DNA of 64,000 bases, from the NCBI GenBank assembly GCA_010909165.1, contig VJWM01000003.1, positions 1 to 64,000 of the forward strand. The letters run 5' to 3'. The notes beneath the pieces are model-generated. The model was not told the DNA's origin. It was given only the letters and a program-made list of their open reading frames with translations, and made no database searches. Made by a program: the position numbers and the translations under genes. This DNA is from Anthoceros angustus. Lineage: Eukaryota; Streptophyta; Anthocerotopsida; Anthocerotales; Anthocerotaceae. Below are positions 1-11,640 of this stretch, piece after piece (position 1 is the first letter of the stretch; each line of letters opens with the position of its first letter).

Positions 1-357
1 TGCAGAGGGTCACCCAAGGGAGGTTGTATGTGGAAGGCCTCCTATAAGAGGAGGAGGTTTTCACAAAGTAAAGTATCATGTCTTGCGCCCACGCCACCGA
101 GTCCTTTGCCATTACAGAGGAATTTCGTGTGAGCCAACACATTCGGTAGAGAGGAAGTGTGGTCGGAGTGTTTGGTGGAGGACTTGCTCACCGCAAGTGC
201 CTAAACGAGTTGCTCCCTTGTGAATGGCTGTGAAATTGCTTTGCTTTGGGTGTGTGGCAAATGCCTGCAGAACTCCCGGCTTGAGGGTAGACTACAGGAA
301 AGACTCTCGAGGTTCTCGCCGTCTGTGTCAAACTCATAGCAACCGCCCAAGGAAGAA
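1..357 (+). mobile_element. Right part of an LTR (5' LTR side of the outer element)
   Basis: This stretch matches 28026-28374 almost throughout in the same orientation, with scattered small indels. Both contain TATAAG inside the palindrome CCTCCTATAAGAGGAGG, and similarity stops at the same point (about CCCAAGGAAGA). After that the left copy continues into element-like sequence and the right copy into unrelated sequence, which is how the ends of two LTRs of one element or family behave. The window begins inside the LTR, so its left edge is not visible. The number of differences suggests an old insertion. Confidence 0.6.
43..48 (+). promoter_or_regulatory. TATA box of the LTR
   Basis: TATAAG sits in a short palindrome (CCTCCTATAAGAGGAGG) and is preserved at 28039-28044 in the matching LTR. 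This is the usual place and form of a Pol II core promoter in plant Ty3/gypsy LTRs. Transcription would run rightward; the start site itself cannot be read. Confidence 0.5.
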
Positions 358-560
358 CTTGCCGGTGGAGGCGACCTGTGCAGCAGCCGTAAGGGCGAGT
401 CGAAACCAAGAAGCCCGAATCGAGGTTAGACTAGGAGGAAGAGGATGAGGAGATGAGAAGATGAGTAGAGGATTAGAGGTGTAGGTGTTAGTGGAAGGCC
501 ACAGAGCCTAAGGGACGAATCCCAACCGCAAGTAAACGAGCGCCCCCGAGTGGAGAAGAG

Positions 561-768
561 TGGTCTTAGAAGTAGGGAAATCAAGGTGAACTGGGGTCCC
601 CGGCGCCCGTGGTAGGCTCTCGCCGAGGCAGACTCGCAATTGTGTTGTGTCGCTAGGTCAAGTTTGGTCTTAGAAGTAGGGACGAAAAGCTGTGTGAACT
701 GGGGTCCCCGGGCGCCTGGTAGGCTCCCGTCACGAGGCGTGACCCGCAATTGTTTTGTGTCGCTGTGG
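561..768 (+). repeat. Tandem duplication, 104-bp unit, two copies
   Basis: Copy 1 (561-664) and copy 2 (665-768) both begin TGGTCTTAGAAGTAGGGA, share AACTGGGGTCCCCGG and end in a CGCAATTGTxTTGTGTCGCT stretch. The duplication lies just after the LTR, in the untranslated or gag-side region of the element. No gene is recognisable between 358 and about 1700; short open frames there are mutually inconsistent. Confidence 0.7.
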
Positions 769-1704
769 GTCGAGGGTTGGCGATTTTTCAAGGGCAAGTG
801 GTGCACCGTGAGAGGGAGAGTAGGCGCCTTGCTTGCTGAGAAGGCCGAGAGTTGTGCAGTAGGACACAGACCACAAGGCCTCGAACTTCACACAAGTCTC
901 ATGGGACTAAACCCAACGACGGGCGACAAGGATAAGTGTGGCTTATAGTGGGAGGACCTCGGGAGCGCCCCGGATTCTCCCCACCACACCAGCCTTTGCT
1001 CGGTTCAGTGCGCGGCCCCTGACCACGACCCCACTCGCCCCTTTGCGCCTTGACGCCCATCACTGCACCGTGCAAGCAATGAGAAGCCACCTTGGTATCC
1101 TACCAATGTCCCCGGACAGCCCCGGCAGACTTTGCCTACCTTGGTGAGCTTTCCCACCTATGCATAGGGGACAAGGGACAGTGCTTCCTCAACACATGTA
1201 TACTGTGTGGGAGGAGCCCACTGTGGAAGAGCGGAGCGCATCATGGGGTTCCACACCCATGCCACTGCAGCTCCACAGTCACGCACAGTGCCTTTTAGGC
1301 AGAGCTATGGATCCTGCTGACCGACTGGCTTGTGAGTGCTTGCCTTGCTTTTCAACTCCTATCCCGATCCGGGACACACTGGAGTTGCGCCCTGGGCACA
1401 CCAGCCGATGCAGCATTTGCCCTTCCCTGGCTACACCACCTGGTCTTATTGGCTGGATGCGTGGGGAGAGCATGAGGCATGGGCGCCCATGAATGTTTTT
1501 TCAGCATCCACCGGTGGTGGCCGGAGTCCCGATGGCGCTGTGACATCCCCGGGGGGCGAGATAAGCCACCAGCACCTAAGCTCAAGCTATGTGTCGAGAC
1601 TTTTCCATGGACCATGGGACCCAAGCTTAGCGGACAGCAGTACTTTGCGCGCTTTGATACTTCAAGACAAGGACGCTTGCTTTCCATGAAGGAGCTTACT
1701 TAAT

Positions 1705-2256
1705 GTGGCCATTTTTCACATCAATCGACTCGCAAGGAGCCCATTTACCGCGACGATGTGCCCAAGCAGACAGTGGGGGACATGCATGCCAAGAATTGCC
1801 GGAAGCCGTGCTCATCCGGCCCTTCACACTGGACTATGCCGTACTACCATGCATGCCACCCAAGAAGGATGCAATGGCCTATGGATGAGAAGGAGTGTGG
1901 GGACTACCGTCCCATCAATGCCACCGCCCAGACGCACAACCCAATCCGAGGAGATTTTGACAAAGATTGGCAACTCCACTTTCTTCTCCATACCGACCTT
2001 CGGCAAGGCTTCAACCAGGTCCCTGGCTAAGGAGGACATCAAGAAAACTGCTTTCCATGGTTCCCAGCAGTTGTGGGAATGGCTGGTGATGCCTTCGCTT
2101 CAAGAATGCACCGTCACTTTCTGTCATGGACATAGTGCTTCCGGATCCGCCAATCTAGTGTGCTATATTGATGATGTGCTTGTCCACAGCGTGGACTTTG
2201 AGTCACATTTAGTCCATTTGGAGGACCTATTTCAGCGCTTGAGGAAGGCACGGTGA
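1705..2256 (+). pseudogene. Ty3/gypsy reverse transcriptase, fingers and palm (degraded)
   Basis: The frame from about 1705 contains recognisable reverse transcriptase blocks. A CGDYRPIN block is partly in a second frame near 1900, followed by a degraded DLRQGFNQVP and then the catalytic YIDDVLVHS at about 2161-2190 (YxDD). Several frame switches between 1860 and 2040 and a stop at 2254-2256 break the protein. Downstream the same element continues with FGSDTVGYLGH in the original frame, so this is one decayed pol gene. It would copy element RNA into DNA in cytoplasmic particles. It cannot be functional as it stands. Confidence 0.8.
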
Positions 2257-2292
2257 CTTGCCACCGGCTAAGGCGAGTTTGGGAGTGACACA

Positions 2293-3096
2293 GTGGGCTA
2301 CCTTGGACATTGCATTGTGCCCAATGGAGTGACGCCACACTCTGCCAAGGTTCAGGCCATCCTACAGGTCAAGGAGCCTACCAATGTTTCGGCGCTACGA
2401 GCTTTCTTGGGTCTATGCAACTACTATCGAGTATACATCCAAAACTTCAGCCGAATAGCCAAGCCCCTCAACGACCTGCTGCGCAAGGATGTCAAATGGG
2501 AATGGACAGAGGCGGTTCAGCAAGCCTTCGAATCCTTGAAGGAAAGGCTGACCGAGGCACCCGTCATGGCTAGGCCAGATTTCGAGAAGCCCTTTGTGGT
2601 CCACACCGACTGGAGCATCTTGGGACTTGGAGCTGTGTTGGCCCAGCTAGACGAGGAAGGGCAGGAGCGAGTGATTGCCTATGCCTCTCGCAGCAACAAT
2701 AGAGCTGAAGCGAACTACAGTAGCTACCAAGGAGAGTGTCTTGTAGCCGTGTGGGCCGTTTGCCACTTTCGGCCCTACCTCTATGGCAAGCCCTTTACGC
2801 TGGTCACTGATCATCAGCCTCTCAAGTGGCTCATGACCAACACCAAGCTCAGTGGTAAGCTGGCCAGGTGGGCCATGATTCTTCAAGACTATGAATTCGA
2901 GGTGGTTCACCGGCCGGGCATCAAGCATCAAAACGCTGACACTTCGTCCCGAAATCCTGGAGACAGCAGCGAAGATGCCACGGAGGCAAGGCAAGATGCT
3001 GATTCCAGAATGCCCGGTCTTCTCTTTGCTTATTTATTTGGCTGGCCAACGCCGGATCGAGTCCGAAGGACGTGTGGGAGGATTCTGACACTTTGA
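2293..3096 (+). pseudogene. Ty3/gypsy reverse transcriptase thumb and RNase H
   Basis: A 267-residue open frame continues the upstream pol. It starts GYLGH, has the thumb block ALRAFLGLCNYYR at about residues 34-46, then the connection and an RNase H domain. RNase H hallmarks are VIAYASRSNN (about residue 127), YSSYQGECLVAVWAV, and VTDHQPLKWLM. The domain ends with KHQNADTSSRNP. The frame is lost near 3072-3096, where the integrase continues in another frame. It is about 65 percent like the second element at 22427-23086 by eye, so the two elements belong to related but distinct families. Confidence 0.85.
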
Positions 3097-3794
3097 AGTT
3101 TTTGCAAACAGGTCAGCTAGACTCCTCCTTGAGATTAGCCGAACAGGAGCGGATCAAGCAGCGTGCCTCCTCATACCAATGGCGGGATGGCTACCTTCTA
3201 CGAAGGCTGCATAATGAGCTGGAGCGCCTAGTTCCACCACCGGCGGACCGGGTGGAGCTGATCCACCGAGTACACAACGACATGGGACACTTTGGTGTCA
3301 AGCGCACCTACAGCCTGTTGGTTCCTCACTTCTATTGGCATGGCATGCATGCTCGTCAAGCAACGGTGGCGTCTTGTGAGGAATGTGACCGTCAAGACCT
3401 CATTCACTATCCAACATGCGCAGCTCCACCCACTCCCGATCATGGGACTATTCTCGTGGTCTGTGACTTGATAGGAGAGCTGCCACGGACGCCAAGAGGG
3501 AATGTTTACATTCTCGTTATGATGGAACATTTCTCCAAGTGGGTTGAGGTAGTGGCGCTACCAGACAAGACTTCACGGAGCACGGCCCAAGCATTCTTGC
3601 AGAACGTCTTGGGTAGATTTGGAAGTTGCGCCGAGTGTCTCACCGACCAAGGCTCCGAATTCCGGGGAGAGTTCCAAGATCTTTTGGATTCAGCCCTCAT
3701 TGATCACCGTCGGACCAGCCGGGATCATCCCCAGGCTGATGGGTTGGCAGAGCGGATGGTTCAGACCATCAAGAAGGGTCTTAGGAAACTCTGA
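3072..3794 (+). pseudogene. Ty3/gypsy integrase (zinc-binding and catalytic core)
   Basis: A 240-residue open frame, shifted relative to RNase H. It shows an HHCC zinc-binding region (HNDMGHFGVKR through SCEECDR, about residues 69-110). The core domain carries the three acidic residues: D in VCDLIGELP, D in CLTDQGSEFRGEF, and E in QADGLAERMVQTI. The catalytic residues are therefore intact although the gene around them is broken. The frame stops at 3794, short of the C-terminal domain, which resumes in other frames further on. Confidence 0.85.
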
Positions 3795-3960
3795 TTTGCC
3801 CAAGGCAAGTGGGACTTGTCACTTATATATTGCCATGGGATCTGTATGAGCAAGCATGGCGTTGGCTCATTTCAGCCCTACTTTACTGCTTTGGTAGGGG
3901 CCACGCCCCTAGTTCCATTGCCAAGCACATATGCGAGGTGGTGGACTTGGATGACCCAGT

Positions 3961-4740
3961 GTGGGGAGTCATTGGACAGGGGCTCTCTTTTGCCAAGCAA
4001 TGCCTATGGCCATGGCCAATTTGGCGCATTGCTCAAGACCGAGACACCCTCCGCTATGCCCACACTCGGTGGCGTTTAAGCTGAAGAAATTTCGGTGGGG
4101 ACTTCATCTACTTGCAGCTGCAAACTGGATACCTTGGACACCAGGCCAAGCATGTGCTACGGGTCAAGGAGGTCGAGACCCAGTGGGTTCTTTTTTTGCA
4201 AGGAGTCGATGGGCGCACAACCACCGACCACATGAAGAATTGTGCGCCCGCCACCTCCCAAATCTTGATCCAACCATTTGTGATTGGATTCCCCAAGATT
4301 ACCCATGCCAAGTATGCCGGTATCGATGATTCGAGACTTGATGTTCTTGTCGATAGCGCAATGGAGGATACCATCTGCTCGCTTGATTCCACCTTTGTCA
4401 AGTCCCAGGTTGTGGTATTGCCCAGTCTTGGCGGGCAACCTGCGTTCGAGCACTTACCATCAAGACCCAAACAGCTGGGGGAGGGGACAAGAGAACTATG
4501 TTTTCGATGCGGGGTTGGCACAATTGGAAGTCCATGGCGAGAAGGGAACTTCAGCATTGCCAATGTGGTGAAAGAGGAGGAGGATACCGGGGCGGTCCAA
4601 GACGCCATACTGGGGCGATCGATGCTCGGCCATACTGGACAGCCAGTGTCGCCATACTGGGGCGGTCGATGCTCAGCTCCTGGGGCGGTCAGATCAGCCA
4701 TACCGGGACAGCCCCAAGAATGCTGACCCCTAGGCACCTT
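3961..4740 (+). pseudogene. Integrase C-terminal (chromo/GPY-like) tail with a degraded PHD-finger-like segment
   Basis: Frames at 4112-4726 and 3961-4329 read HVLRVKEVETQWVLFLQG then GRTTTDHMKNCAP, the usual core of a Ty3/gypsy integrase C-terminal beta-barrel. Next come NLDPTICD and YPCQVCRYR (C-x2-C), then, across two frames, DDSRL and LIPPLSSPRLWYCP. That order resembles a PHD finger (CxxC, acidic loop, CLxPPL, WYCPxC) broken by indels. The 3' part (4485-4740), with FDAGLAQLEVHG, recurs at 15950-16310 and 17500-17830. A PHD module is more evident in the second element near 24300. Confidence 0.5.
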
Positions 4741-4947
4741 GACCCTCGACGTCGTGAAAACAATAACAGAGATAGCGGATGTGCGGTGACTAGAGATGGG
4801 TGGGGGGCTCGATCCCTCCCGGGGCTCTCCGATCTGTTCCGGGACTCACTCAGCCCAACGTCCGGGACACTCTCATCCAGAACTTGAGGCTGTCTTAGGA
4901 CCTACTACTTACTTACCTTAGCCTTATTTTCCTTTTGTTGAGATAGG

Positions 4948-4983
4948 CTAGAACACCATAATATTTGAACCGGCGGAATATAC
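4948..4983 (+). repeat. Left terminal inverted repeat (36 nt)
   Basis: Reads CTAGAACACCATAATATTTG followed by AACCGGCGGAATATAC. It is the exact reverse complement of 16989-17024. Beyond it, left and right sequences diverge both outward and, after a few bases, inward. Confidence 0.75.
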
Positions 4984-5227
4984 ATCAAGCGGCTTTATGC
5001 ATGAATATACGCTGAACCGGGTTGTGGATGGTAACTAAATCGATGTTCATGTATGTAGTTGCGGATAATGTGTTCAAAATTATGGTCAAAATCACATTCT
5101 ACTTCAAATTTACAAGGAGCCCAGCACAAAGGGTCGTGGGGACATTCTGTGGTTTGCAATGATTTAGCACCGACTTCACACTTTGTGCTGATCCGAAACC
5201 CGCCGATGTTGTTTACAATATATTGTC

Positions 5228-7410
5228 TTATATCAAGGGAATGGAAGCCACTTTTGCATCCGGGTTCACATTTACGGTGGCAAGGTATGGAAAATGTGCG
5301 GTTCCTCTATGGTAGAAAGGTGAGTAACCGCAGTCGCGGGCGGCGCCGCATGCCGGCGCCCATCGCATGCACACCTTGCAAAGGCCCTTAGCCATTCCTC
5401 GTGCACCAAACAGTTCAACATGGCCTTTTGATATTGTGAGCGGAGAAATCTCTTGTAGTGTACCATGTTCTTGTGAACCCTCAACAAAACCACAATTTGG
5501 CATATCCTCGAAAGGGCTGCCAAGTTTCACGGAAACATTGGGTTGGCGCCACCATTAAACGAATCCACTAATCAACAGAGCCATGGCAGCCCTGACAATG
5601 GAAGGGGCCACTAGGAATAGACGCACAAAATGTGGTGCGGAAGGAGTGCGGCATGCCATCGCAAAGGGTGTTACAAAGGGTTGCGCCATAAGTTCTTAGG
5701 AGCGGACCATGATGGAATATATTTCAAGCCGTTTTATTCACTCCTCACCGACTCGAGACCGTGCCCTCCATGCCCAAGACTGCGTCATCCCCATCATCCT
5801 CGCTGTCCACCGATGAGGGAGTGGTTGAAGATGGGGACGGAGGGCACTTAACTTCTTTGATAGCTTTTTATCCGCCGCGTACAGATGTTTCCTAGAAGTG
5901 AGATTGAACCCATAGTACACAATGACCGCCTTATGGACAAACAACTTCAATGTTGGGAGGCTTCCATGCTTTTGCACCTTTGTTGGTAGGAGGTAGTTCT
6001 CTGTCCTCCGGTCCTAACAAAGTATTCCCGACATACTTGCCCTCGTATGCATCTGTGTGTTTTCGCCACTGCACTGTGAAGTAGGGGTCATCGGCGGTCA
6101 TGTGCACACTCAAGACCTTTGCAACCTGTAATTCATGGAGTGTCCCCTCACAAGGTGACAATAAACATACCTTTTTATCTCCATGATGTCACCATTCATC
6201 CGCTCGACCTCTTGTTCCCGTCTTTCCACACTGTAAGCTCAAGTACATGTCCGTGGAGGCACGCCTCGCAATAAGGCTTCGTCCAATATAGCCTCCTCCG
6301 AACTCAGTGGTACAAGTGCATCTGCCGCAGATCCGCTATACCACTTCCACCGCCTTTTCGCATAAAGGCCGATGTTATTGTCCACAATAGTTGCGATCTC
6401 CTCTTGATCCTCCAAGTCACTCCACCACTCCTCACCCGTTAGATATGTTGAGCTTTTGCAAACCCTTTCTTAAGTGGTCTACTCCATCCGTGCACAAGGC
6501 TTCCATCAACGCCTTTCTTGTCCTTGGCCCAGAGCTAGCAGGTTGTAGGTCCAATCTCGATTTGGAATAAAAGACAAGAACTCCAGCCCATCTTCTTCCC
6601 ATAACGGTGAGGTCGAATAATCGCTTCAATAACGTTACTTTACCCCGCTGACTTTTCCTCCCGCGTGATTTTGAATTGGTGTTGGTATGATAGATTGTTT
6701 AGCTTGCGAACCGCACTTTAAACTTCCGTGCGCCTTCCCTGCTTCAAAGGCCGACGAAAGAACGGAAGTCCGGAACCTCGGTCGACCTTCACTGGTTTGG
6801 CGTGAAAGCCTTGCTCAATATATCCCGCATGACGGAAGAGTTTTGCCTCTTTGTGCTTCAATGTTTGGAAAACACGAGAACATTTGGTCCACTGGTCATG
6901 TGTGTGACCTACAAGAAGAAAGCCCACCTTCACTTTTTCAAAGTCCCCGCTCCACGAGCATATTCGGATAAGCAAAATAGTTGATTCTTGTTCTCCGACA
7001 TGTGTTGTCCAGTTGCAAATATAGAACCTTGGGAAGTAAGCCAACATATGTATGTATCACATCTTGGATAATGCATATGGTTAAATTAGCATCATTCCGC
7101 AAATTTGTGAGTGCGATACCGACTTGAACGTGTGATTGTGGATCATACACCCCACCACATGGACGAATACATAGTCTTCTTTAGCTCCTTAGGCCATCTA
7201 AGTATATGCGGTAAGGATGTTTTTTCGATCCATGCCATCGATACATAACAACATGTACTTGTGAGGCTCGGTGTATCCTTTCGCTCGATGTTTTGTCAAC
7301 TTCTTCCTCCTCCATAAGCTTTATGCGATGTTTGTTCAACGCGTCCCGATATATATCGCCTTCAACCAAACATCATGTCGGTCCATCCATGAAATATAAC
7401 GTCATGCGCT
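5228..7410 (-). pseudogene. DUF7869-like mobile-element protein (degraded)
   Basis: Read on the minus strand from about 7400 down to 5230, the fragments follow an order I associate with DUF7869-type proteins found in eukaryotic mobile DNA. First is a basic NKHR segment, then a CIDGMD-like block near 7230-7260 (frame-shifted). Next comes VLYLQLDNTCR (about 7000-7030, the conserved L-Q-L-D-N), LVER, and VKVGFLLVGHTHDQ at about 6900-6940 (the conserved V-G-H-T-H). Frames change between blocks, so the gene is dead. The C-terminal pieces (6161-5931, 5530-5228) have no recognisable motif. Its role is not known to me; these domains are commonly repeated and element-borne. It is the best candidate for a mobility gene of the TIR element. 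Confidence 0.45.
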
Positions 7411-7539
7411 AACCAGACCAACCAACGGAGTTCGACATAACCCGTAGGGGCAAAGGGCAATAGCATGATGGCAACCCTCGGAAGGGTCATGCCCCAACAG
7501 CAACCTAGGGATCCACCCCAGGCGGCCCAGATCGGTCCT

Positions 7540-7960
7540 TAAATCCCATCTGCAGGGCGCCCCCGCCGCCTCCCTACCGCCTCAATTAGGATGTGGCATG
7601 CCGCGCCCCAAGCTCCTTTAGGGTTTAGGTCGCGCCGCCTCCCCCATTGCACACCCCCATGAGGCGCGGCATGCCGCCTCCTCCCTCCCACAACACATGA
7701 GGGCGCCGGCATGCCGCGCCCCCGCCGCCTCCTCAATGAGGGGCATGGCATGCGGCGCCTTCCCTACCTCCTTTAGGGTTTAGGTCCCGCATGCGCCGCC
7801 TCCTCCCCTCCGCACACCCTCCACATGAGGGCGCCGGCATGCCGCGCCTCCTCCTCTCCTCCCACGACCCCGAGGGCGCCGGCATGCCGCGCCTCCCCAC
7901 TGGCGGCGCCCGCCACCGCCTTCATCTCAGGGCCGAACCGTTGTGCCTCGACCAAGGTTC
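7540..7960. repeat. GC-rich array of GGCGCC/GCATGC palindromes
   Basis: An irregular array in which the core GGCGCCGGCATGCCGCGCC and shortened forms recur every 25-60 bases, separated by CCTCC-rich spacers. Core sequence is close to the perfect palindrome GGCGCCGGCATGCCGGCGCC. Similar arrays or single copies occur at 11220-11640, 5340-5362, 12915-12943, 15171 and 16718. Open frames across it encode only low-complexity Arg/Ala/Pro-rich peptide and are not credible genes. Confidence 0.75.
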
Positions 7961-8104
7961 AACCTCCACCATCACAACGCCCACCGTTAGATATCGATGG
8001 CACTGCCACTTCTAACCTTTCACCGCTTTATACCATGCCGAAAAACGGTGTGAGCGATGAGCTTACCTTGATCCGTCTGCGATCCAAGATTTCAATGTTG
8101 AACT

Positions 8105-8900
8105 TTAGACCGCGCAAAGAGAACATGTTGAAAACCGATTGATTTGGGTATCTTCACGCTTGAAGTTCGCTCCCATAGTCTCGTAAAGTAAGCATACGAA
8201 ATATCTGCAGCCCTTTTGCTCCATGCCACATTTGTATTGTGTCCACACTTCTAGTTTGGTGAAAGTGTCGAAGATTGTAGACTTCAACATTAGGCGCCGC
8301 CAATTGCGTAAATGTTGCATCCATCCATGCAATAGCGCCCAATGCATGAGAGGATTTCACCCGGGCTTGGCTTGCTACAATCCCATGGTGAATTCAACAA
8401 GACCGCCTTCACCTCCTGACCTTTCCGACCCTATGCAATACACCCTTCAAGGATTTCGTGCAACACTTGATTGGAACCGGCCTTGAAAGTACATACTTTG
8501 TCTTTGCCATTCGAACCATGGTCGTCTTACAAGGGTCTCTAGGAATGTCTCCGCCGACCTTCCCAACCTAAGGAACCTTTGCCTCTTCTGAAACCTTCCT
8601 CGAAAGTCGTTGAATACATACTTTGTTGCAACACGGTTTACGGAAATCCTCCGTAATCTGTCCGCCGCCTTCTTCAAGGAGACACCACGCGTGTTTGCAA
8701 ACGAAACGCAAGCTCGTCATAGCCGCAATGTCTCCGACATTGGCTTCGGATGATATGTACACTGCAGCGAGGAGGTGAACGGGAGGGTGGGGAACGTTGT
8801 CGCCGCCAAGAATATCGCTCCCCGATGCACCCAAAACTCCACACGGAGGCGAAAGAGACCTCTCATTGCCCGCTGATGGCTCACTCGAGGGCGGCATCTC
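8105..8900 (-). pseudogene. Upstream part of the minus-strand gene remnant, unrecognised
   Basis: Overlapping minus-strand open pieces (8897-8568, 8677-8447, 8360-8154) lie upstream of the DUF7869-like blocks. One contains ALGAIAWMDATFTQL and IQMWHGAKG, another a long Arg/Phe-rich stretch. They do not match a family I know, and may be the 5' part of the same gene or a second gene. No confident start is visible. The 8900-10440 stretch upstream holds no recognisable gene. Confidence 0.25.
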
Positions 8901-10445
8901 CTCCTGTCTTCGGGGCTAAGTTCCATAGCCGCATACAAGTTCAAGTTCCGAGGCGTCGGTGGCACATAGGGGGATGCACGCGAAAGGTGATGAGTCCTTC
9001 GGCACCCTGAGCCTGCAAGCATGTTTGCCGAATACAAGGTGAAGCTCATCGTCATCCAGCCAGACAGGCGATGATTACCAGTGCAAACCCGCATGCCCCA
9101 GGAGGCATTGCTCGGAAAACATCCGAATACCGCACGAATTATGAAACATGAGCTTTTCAACAAAGAGCACTTAATGTGGTCGCCTCATCGCCGGCAAAGT
9201 TTGCAAGCGCTTACGGAAATAGATCGGATGCTCCTTTCGTCGCATGCGCGCTTGAGTGCAAGACATTACAGATGCGGACAAGTTCCTCCCATCTCGCACT
9301 CGATCGATGCATGACACCCACGGTCGAACAACGACCCAATGGATATAAACTACATTGAAGGAGCAGGCAATCGCTTTGAAGCTACCTCTGTATCCTCATC
9401 GGTATGGGTGGAGTGGAGCATGGTGTGTGACGTTCACGTCTCGCGGAACGCAAACGAGCCAGCCGTCAACCAGGAGCAACAAACAAGGAGGTGGGCAAAT
9501 TAGTATGAGACATCGGAGAACAAGCAGCCGGATGCCTTAGCGTCGAATATTTCCAGCATTCACTGTTGGAGAAGATCTACCTATCAAGTGCCGGATCCGA
9601 CGCCGCCGTCATTTACTAGCGCACATAAATGTTGCGGCTTTTGCCATTTGGTATCGGGAATCATTTAATGCAGTACGTAACACCACGCTGGAAAACATGG
9701 GCACCCGCTTAACGAAACCATGGCAAAGCAAGCGGTGCCGAATTAGGGTTCCAAAAATGGACACCAAAACGCGGTGGCGATTACCGTCGCGGCTTTTAAC
9801 CGCCCCGACCTTTTAGGGCTTCAACCTTACCGTAATGGAGCGCCCATCACGGCCTACACCGTGTTCACGGCCGAGTTGCGCCCACTTCCGCAAGCCGTGA
9901 ACGCCGGATTGCGCCGCCCACGCCGCTTGTTCGTGATTTTTGTCAATTGCGCCGCCTGCCTGCGTGACTTCGCGGCAGTGCGCGCATCCCGCCTCCTTTT
10001 GCATTGAGGGAGAACTGGGTAGTCACCGTAATCAGCTGCACATGCGAGCTATGGCAAGTGGGCGGCGAAGAAGGAATTGGCGATCGAAGAAGAAACCCCG
10101 CCGCATGTAGACAAACCAAAACGTCAAGAGACCAAAAGGGAAGAAGGAGACCCACGCAAAGGAGCCGTGCGTGAGTGGATGCACACCAAAGTTCGAGCCG
10201 ACCGGTGTTCCAATTCAGGAGCATTCAAAAGGTAACGAGCTGCCCTGACGGGGCCCCGAACTCTCGTGGATCCCGGGTCGGCAAAGGTGAGCACAACGAA
10301 GGGAGCGGTGAGGGAAATCGAGATGGCCAAGTCACAAAAGCCACCGGATTCTAATCCTCACCTTTACGCTTGAGGAGACTGCTCAATTGCGCAGACACAC
10401 TAACCGATTGATGAGACAATTCTCCGGAGAAGGACCGCTTGTGAC

Positions 10446-10742
10446 ATGAGCGCAGAGTCAAGAAGACAATGTGGTGTGGACACCCATGCTGAAATTGTGG
10501 ATTTATGGCCACAATGTGCGAATCAGAGCAGGTGGGTATGTGGTCCGGCAACTTTGATAGAAGCGGAAGGAGATCCGGATATTCAGCTGCTGGTGACTTC
10601 AAAGCCTTATGGGTTTGAAGCTTTGCCAGTGGGGTCGGAAGATTACAGTGTGTTCGTGTTGAGCATAGCAGGCTTGCACAGCAAAAAGTGCGAGCCACGG
10701 GAACTGTCTCTTAAATTCCGGGAAGCTCTTCGACCGAGGATT
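10446..10742 (+). pseudogene. Possible first coding exon of the methyltransferase gene
   Basis: An open frame from ATG at 10446 (ESRRQCGVDTHAEIV...) runs through LLVTSKPYGFEALPVGSED and ends near ALRPRI, immediately followed by a good splice donor (ATT|GTAAGTGTG). Sequence past the donor is AT-rich, as expected of an intron. A possible next exon near 10900-11040 is acidic (YELEGDEDEAS). The fold is not recognised. Assignment to the same gene as the downstream methyltransferase rests only on orientation and position inside the TIR element. Confidence 0.3.
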
Positions 10743-11209
10743 GTAAGTGTGTGTCTTTGGAAGTCATTGATTTTGAAGTTTTGGAACATCATTGCATCCA
10801 CTTAACACTTTTCGGCACTTCTAACGCTTGGGCGTAATGCAAGGAATTTTTATCGATGCTTATGTGAGGTGATTACAAGTTCTATCATCAATCACCGCCG
10901 GAGATGTCTTTAGAAGGACCTGGGCTATCGACTATGAATTGGAAGGAGATGAGGACGAGGCGAGTATGGACCCTCGGTGAAGAGGATGGCCCTATACCGG
11001 AGCTGCACGCATGATGACGAAATGTCGGAGGAGGACGGTGATAACCTTGAGGAGTAATGGAATTTGCTTCCATAATGCCGGGCATCCATGCTGGTGCCCA
11101 CTATTCCTTCCAATCCAGATGAGGACATGGGTCGCAAAGGAATTACTGCGGGCAGGAGCACATGGAGTTGGGTACCCCCGCATCGGGTTTATATCAGGGT
11201 ATGAAGGCA

Positions 11210-11640
11210 TGGGAGGAGAGGAAGGGCGCCGGCGTGCCGGCGCCCTTCCTGGCACAACCGCCGCAGGAAGGCGGCATCCAAGTACTATGGGATCTGTGCA
11301 GGAGGGCACCCAAGGGTTAGCCAGACCATCGGCCGGAACTAGCCGCCGCCGTGGAGGAGGAGGCGCCGGCATGCCGCGCCCCGGCCTTGGGACGAGAGGG
11401 AGGCGCTGCATGCCGCCCGGTGGCCTTGGGACGAGGAGGGCGCGCATGCCGGCGCCCGCCGGCCTTGGGACGAGGAGGGCGCTGCATGCCGCGCCTCGGC
11501 CTTGGGAGAGGAGGGCGCCGCATGCCGCCTCCGGGAGACGAGGGCGCGCCGGCGCGCCTCCCGGCCTTGGGAGAGGAGGGCGCGCCGGCATGCGCCCGCC
11601 AGCCTGGAGGGAGGGCGCATGCCGCGCCCGTGATGCCGGC
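11210..11640. repeat. Second GC-rich array of GGCGCC/GCATGC palindromes
   Basis: Repeats of GGAGGGCGCCG...CATGCCG with interspersed GGCCTTGGGACGAG units of roughly 35 bases. The same GGCGCC-GCATGCC core as 7540-7960 recurs here many times. It interrupts what otherwise reads as part of the plus-strand gene (acidic exon before, lysine/arginine-rich coding-like stretch GGSGKRKRSS after), so it may be an expansion in an intron or disordered exon. Confidence 0.7.

Noticed and set aside
8717-9163. 148-residue minus-strand ORF as a separate gene
   Set aside because: It overlaps other frames of the decayed minus-strand gene region and shows no recognisable domain; kept only as part of that remnant.
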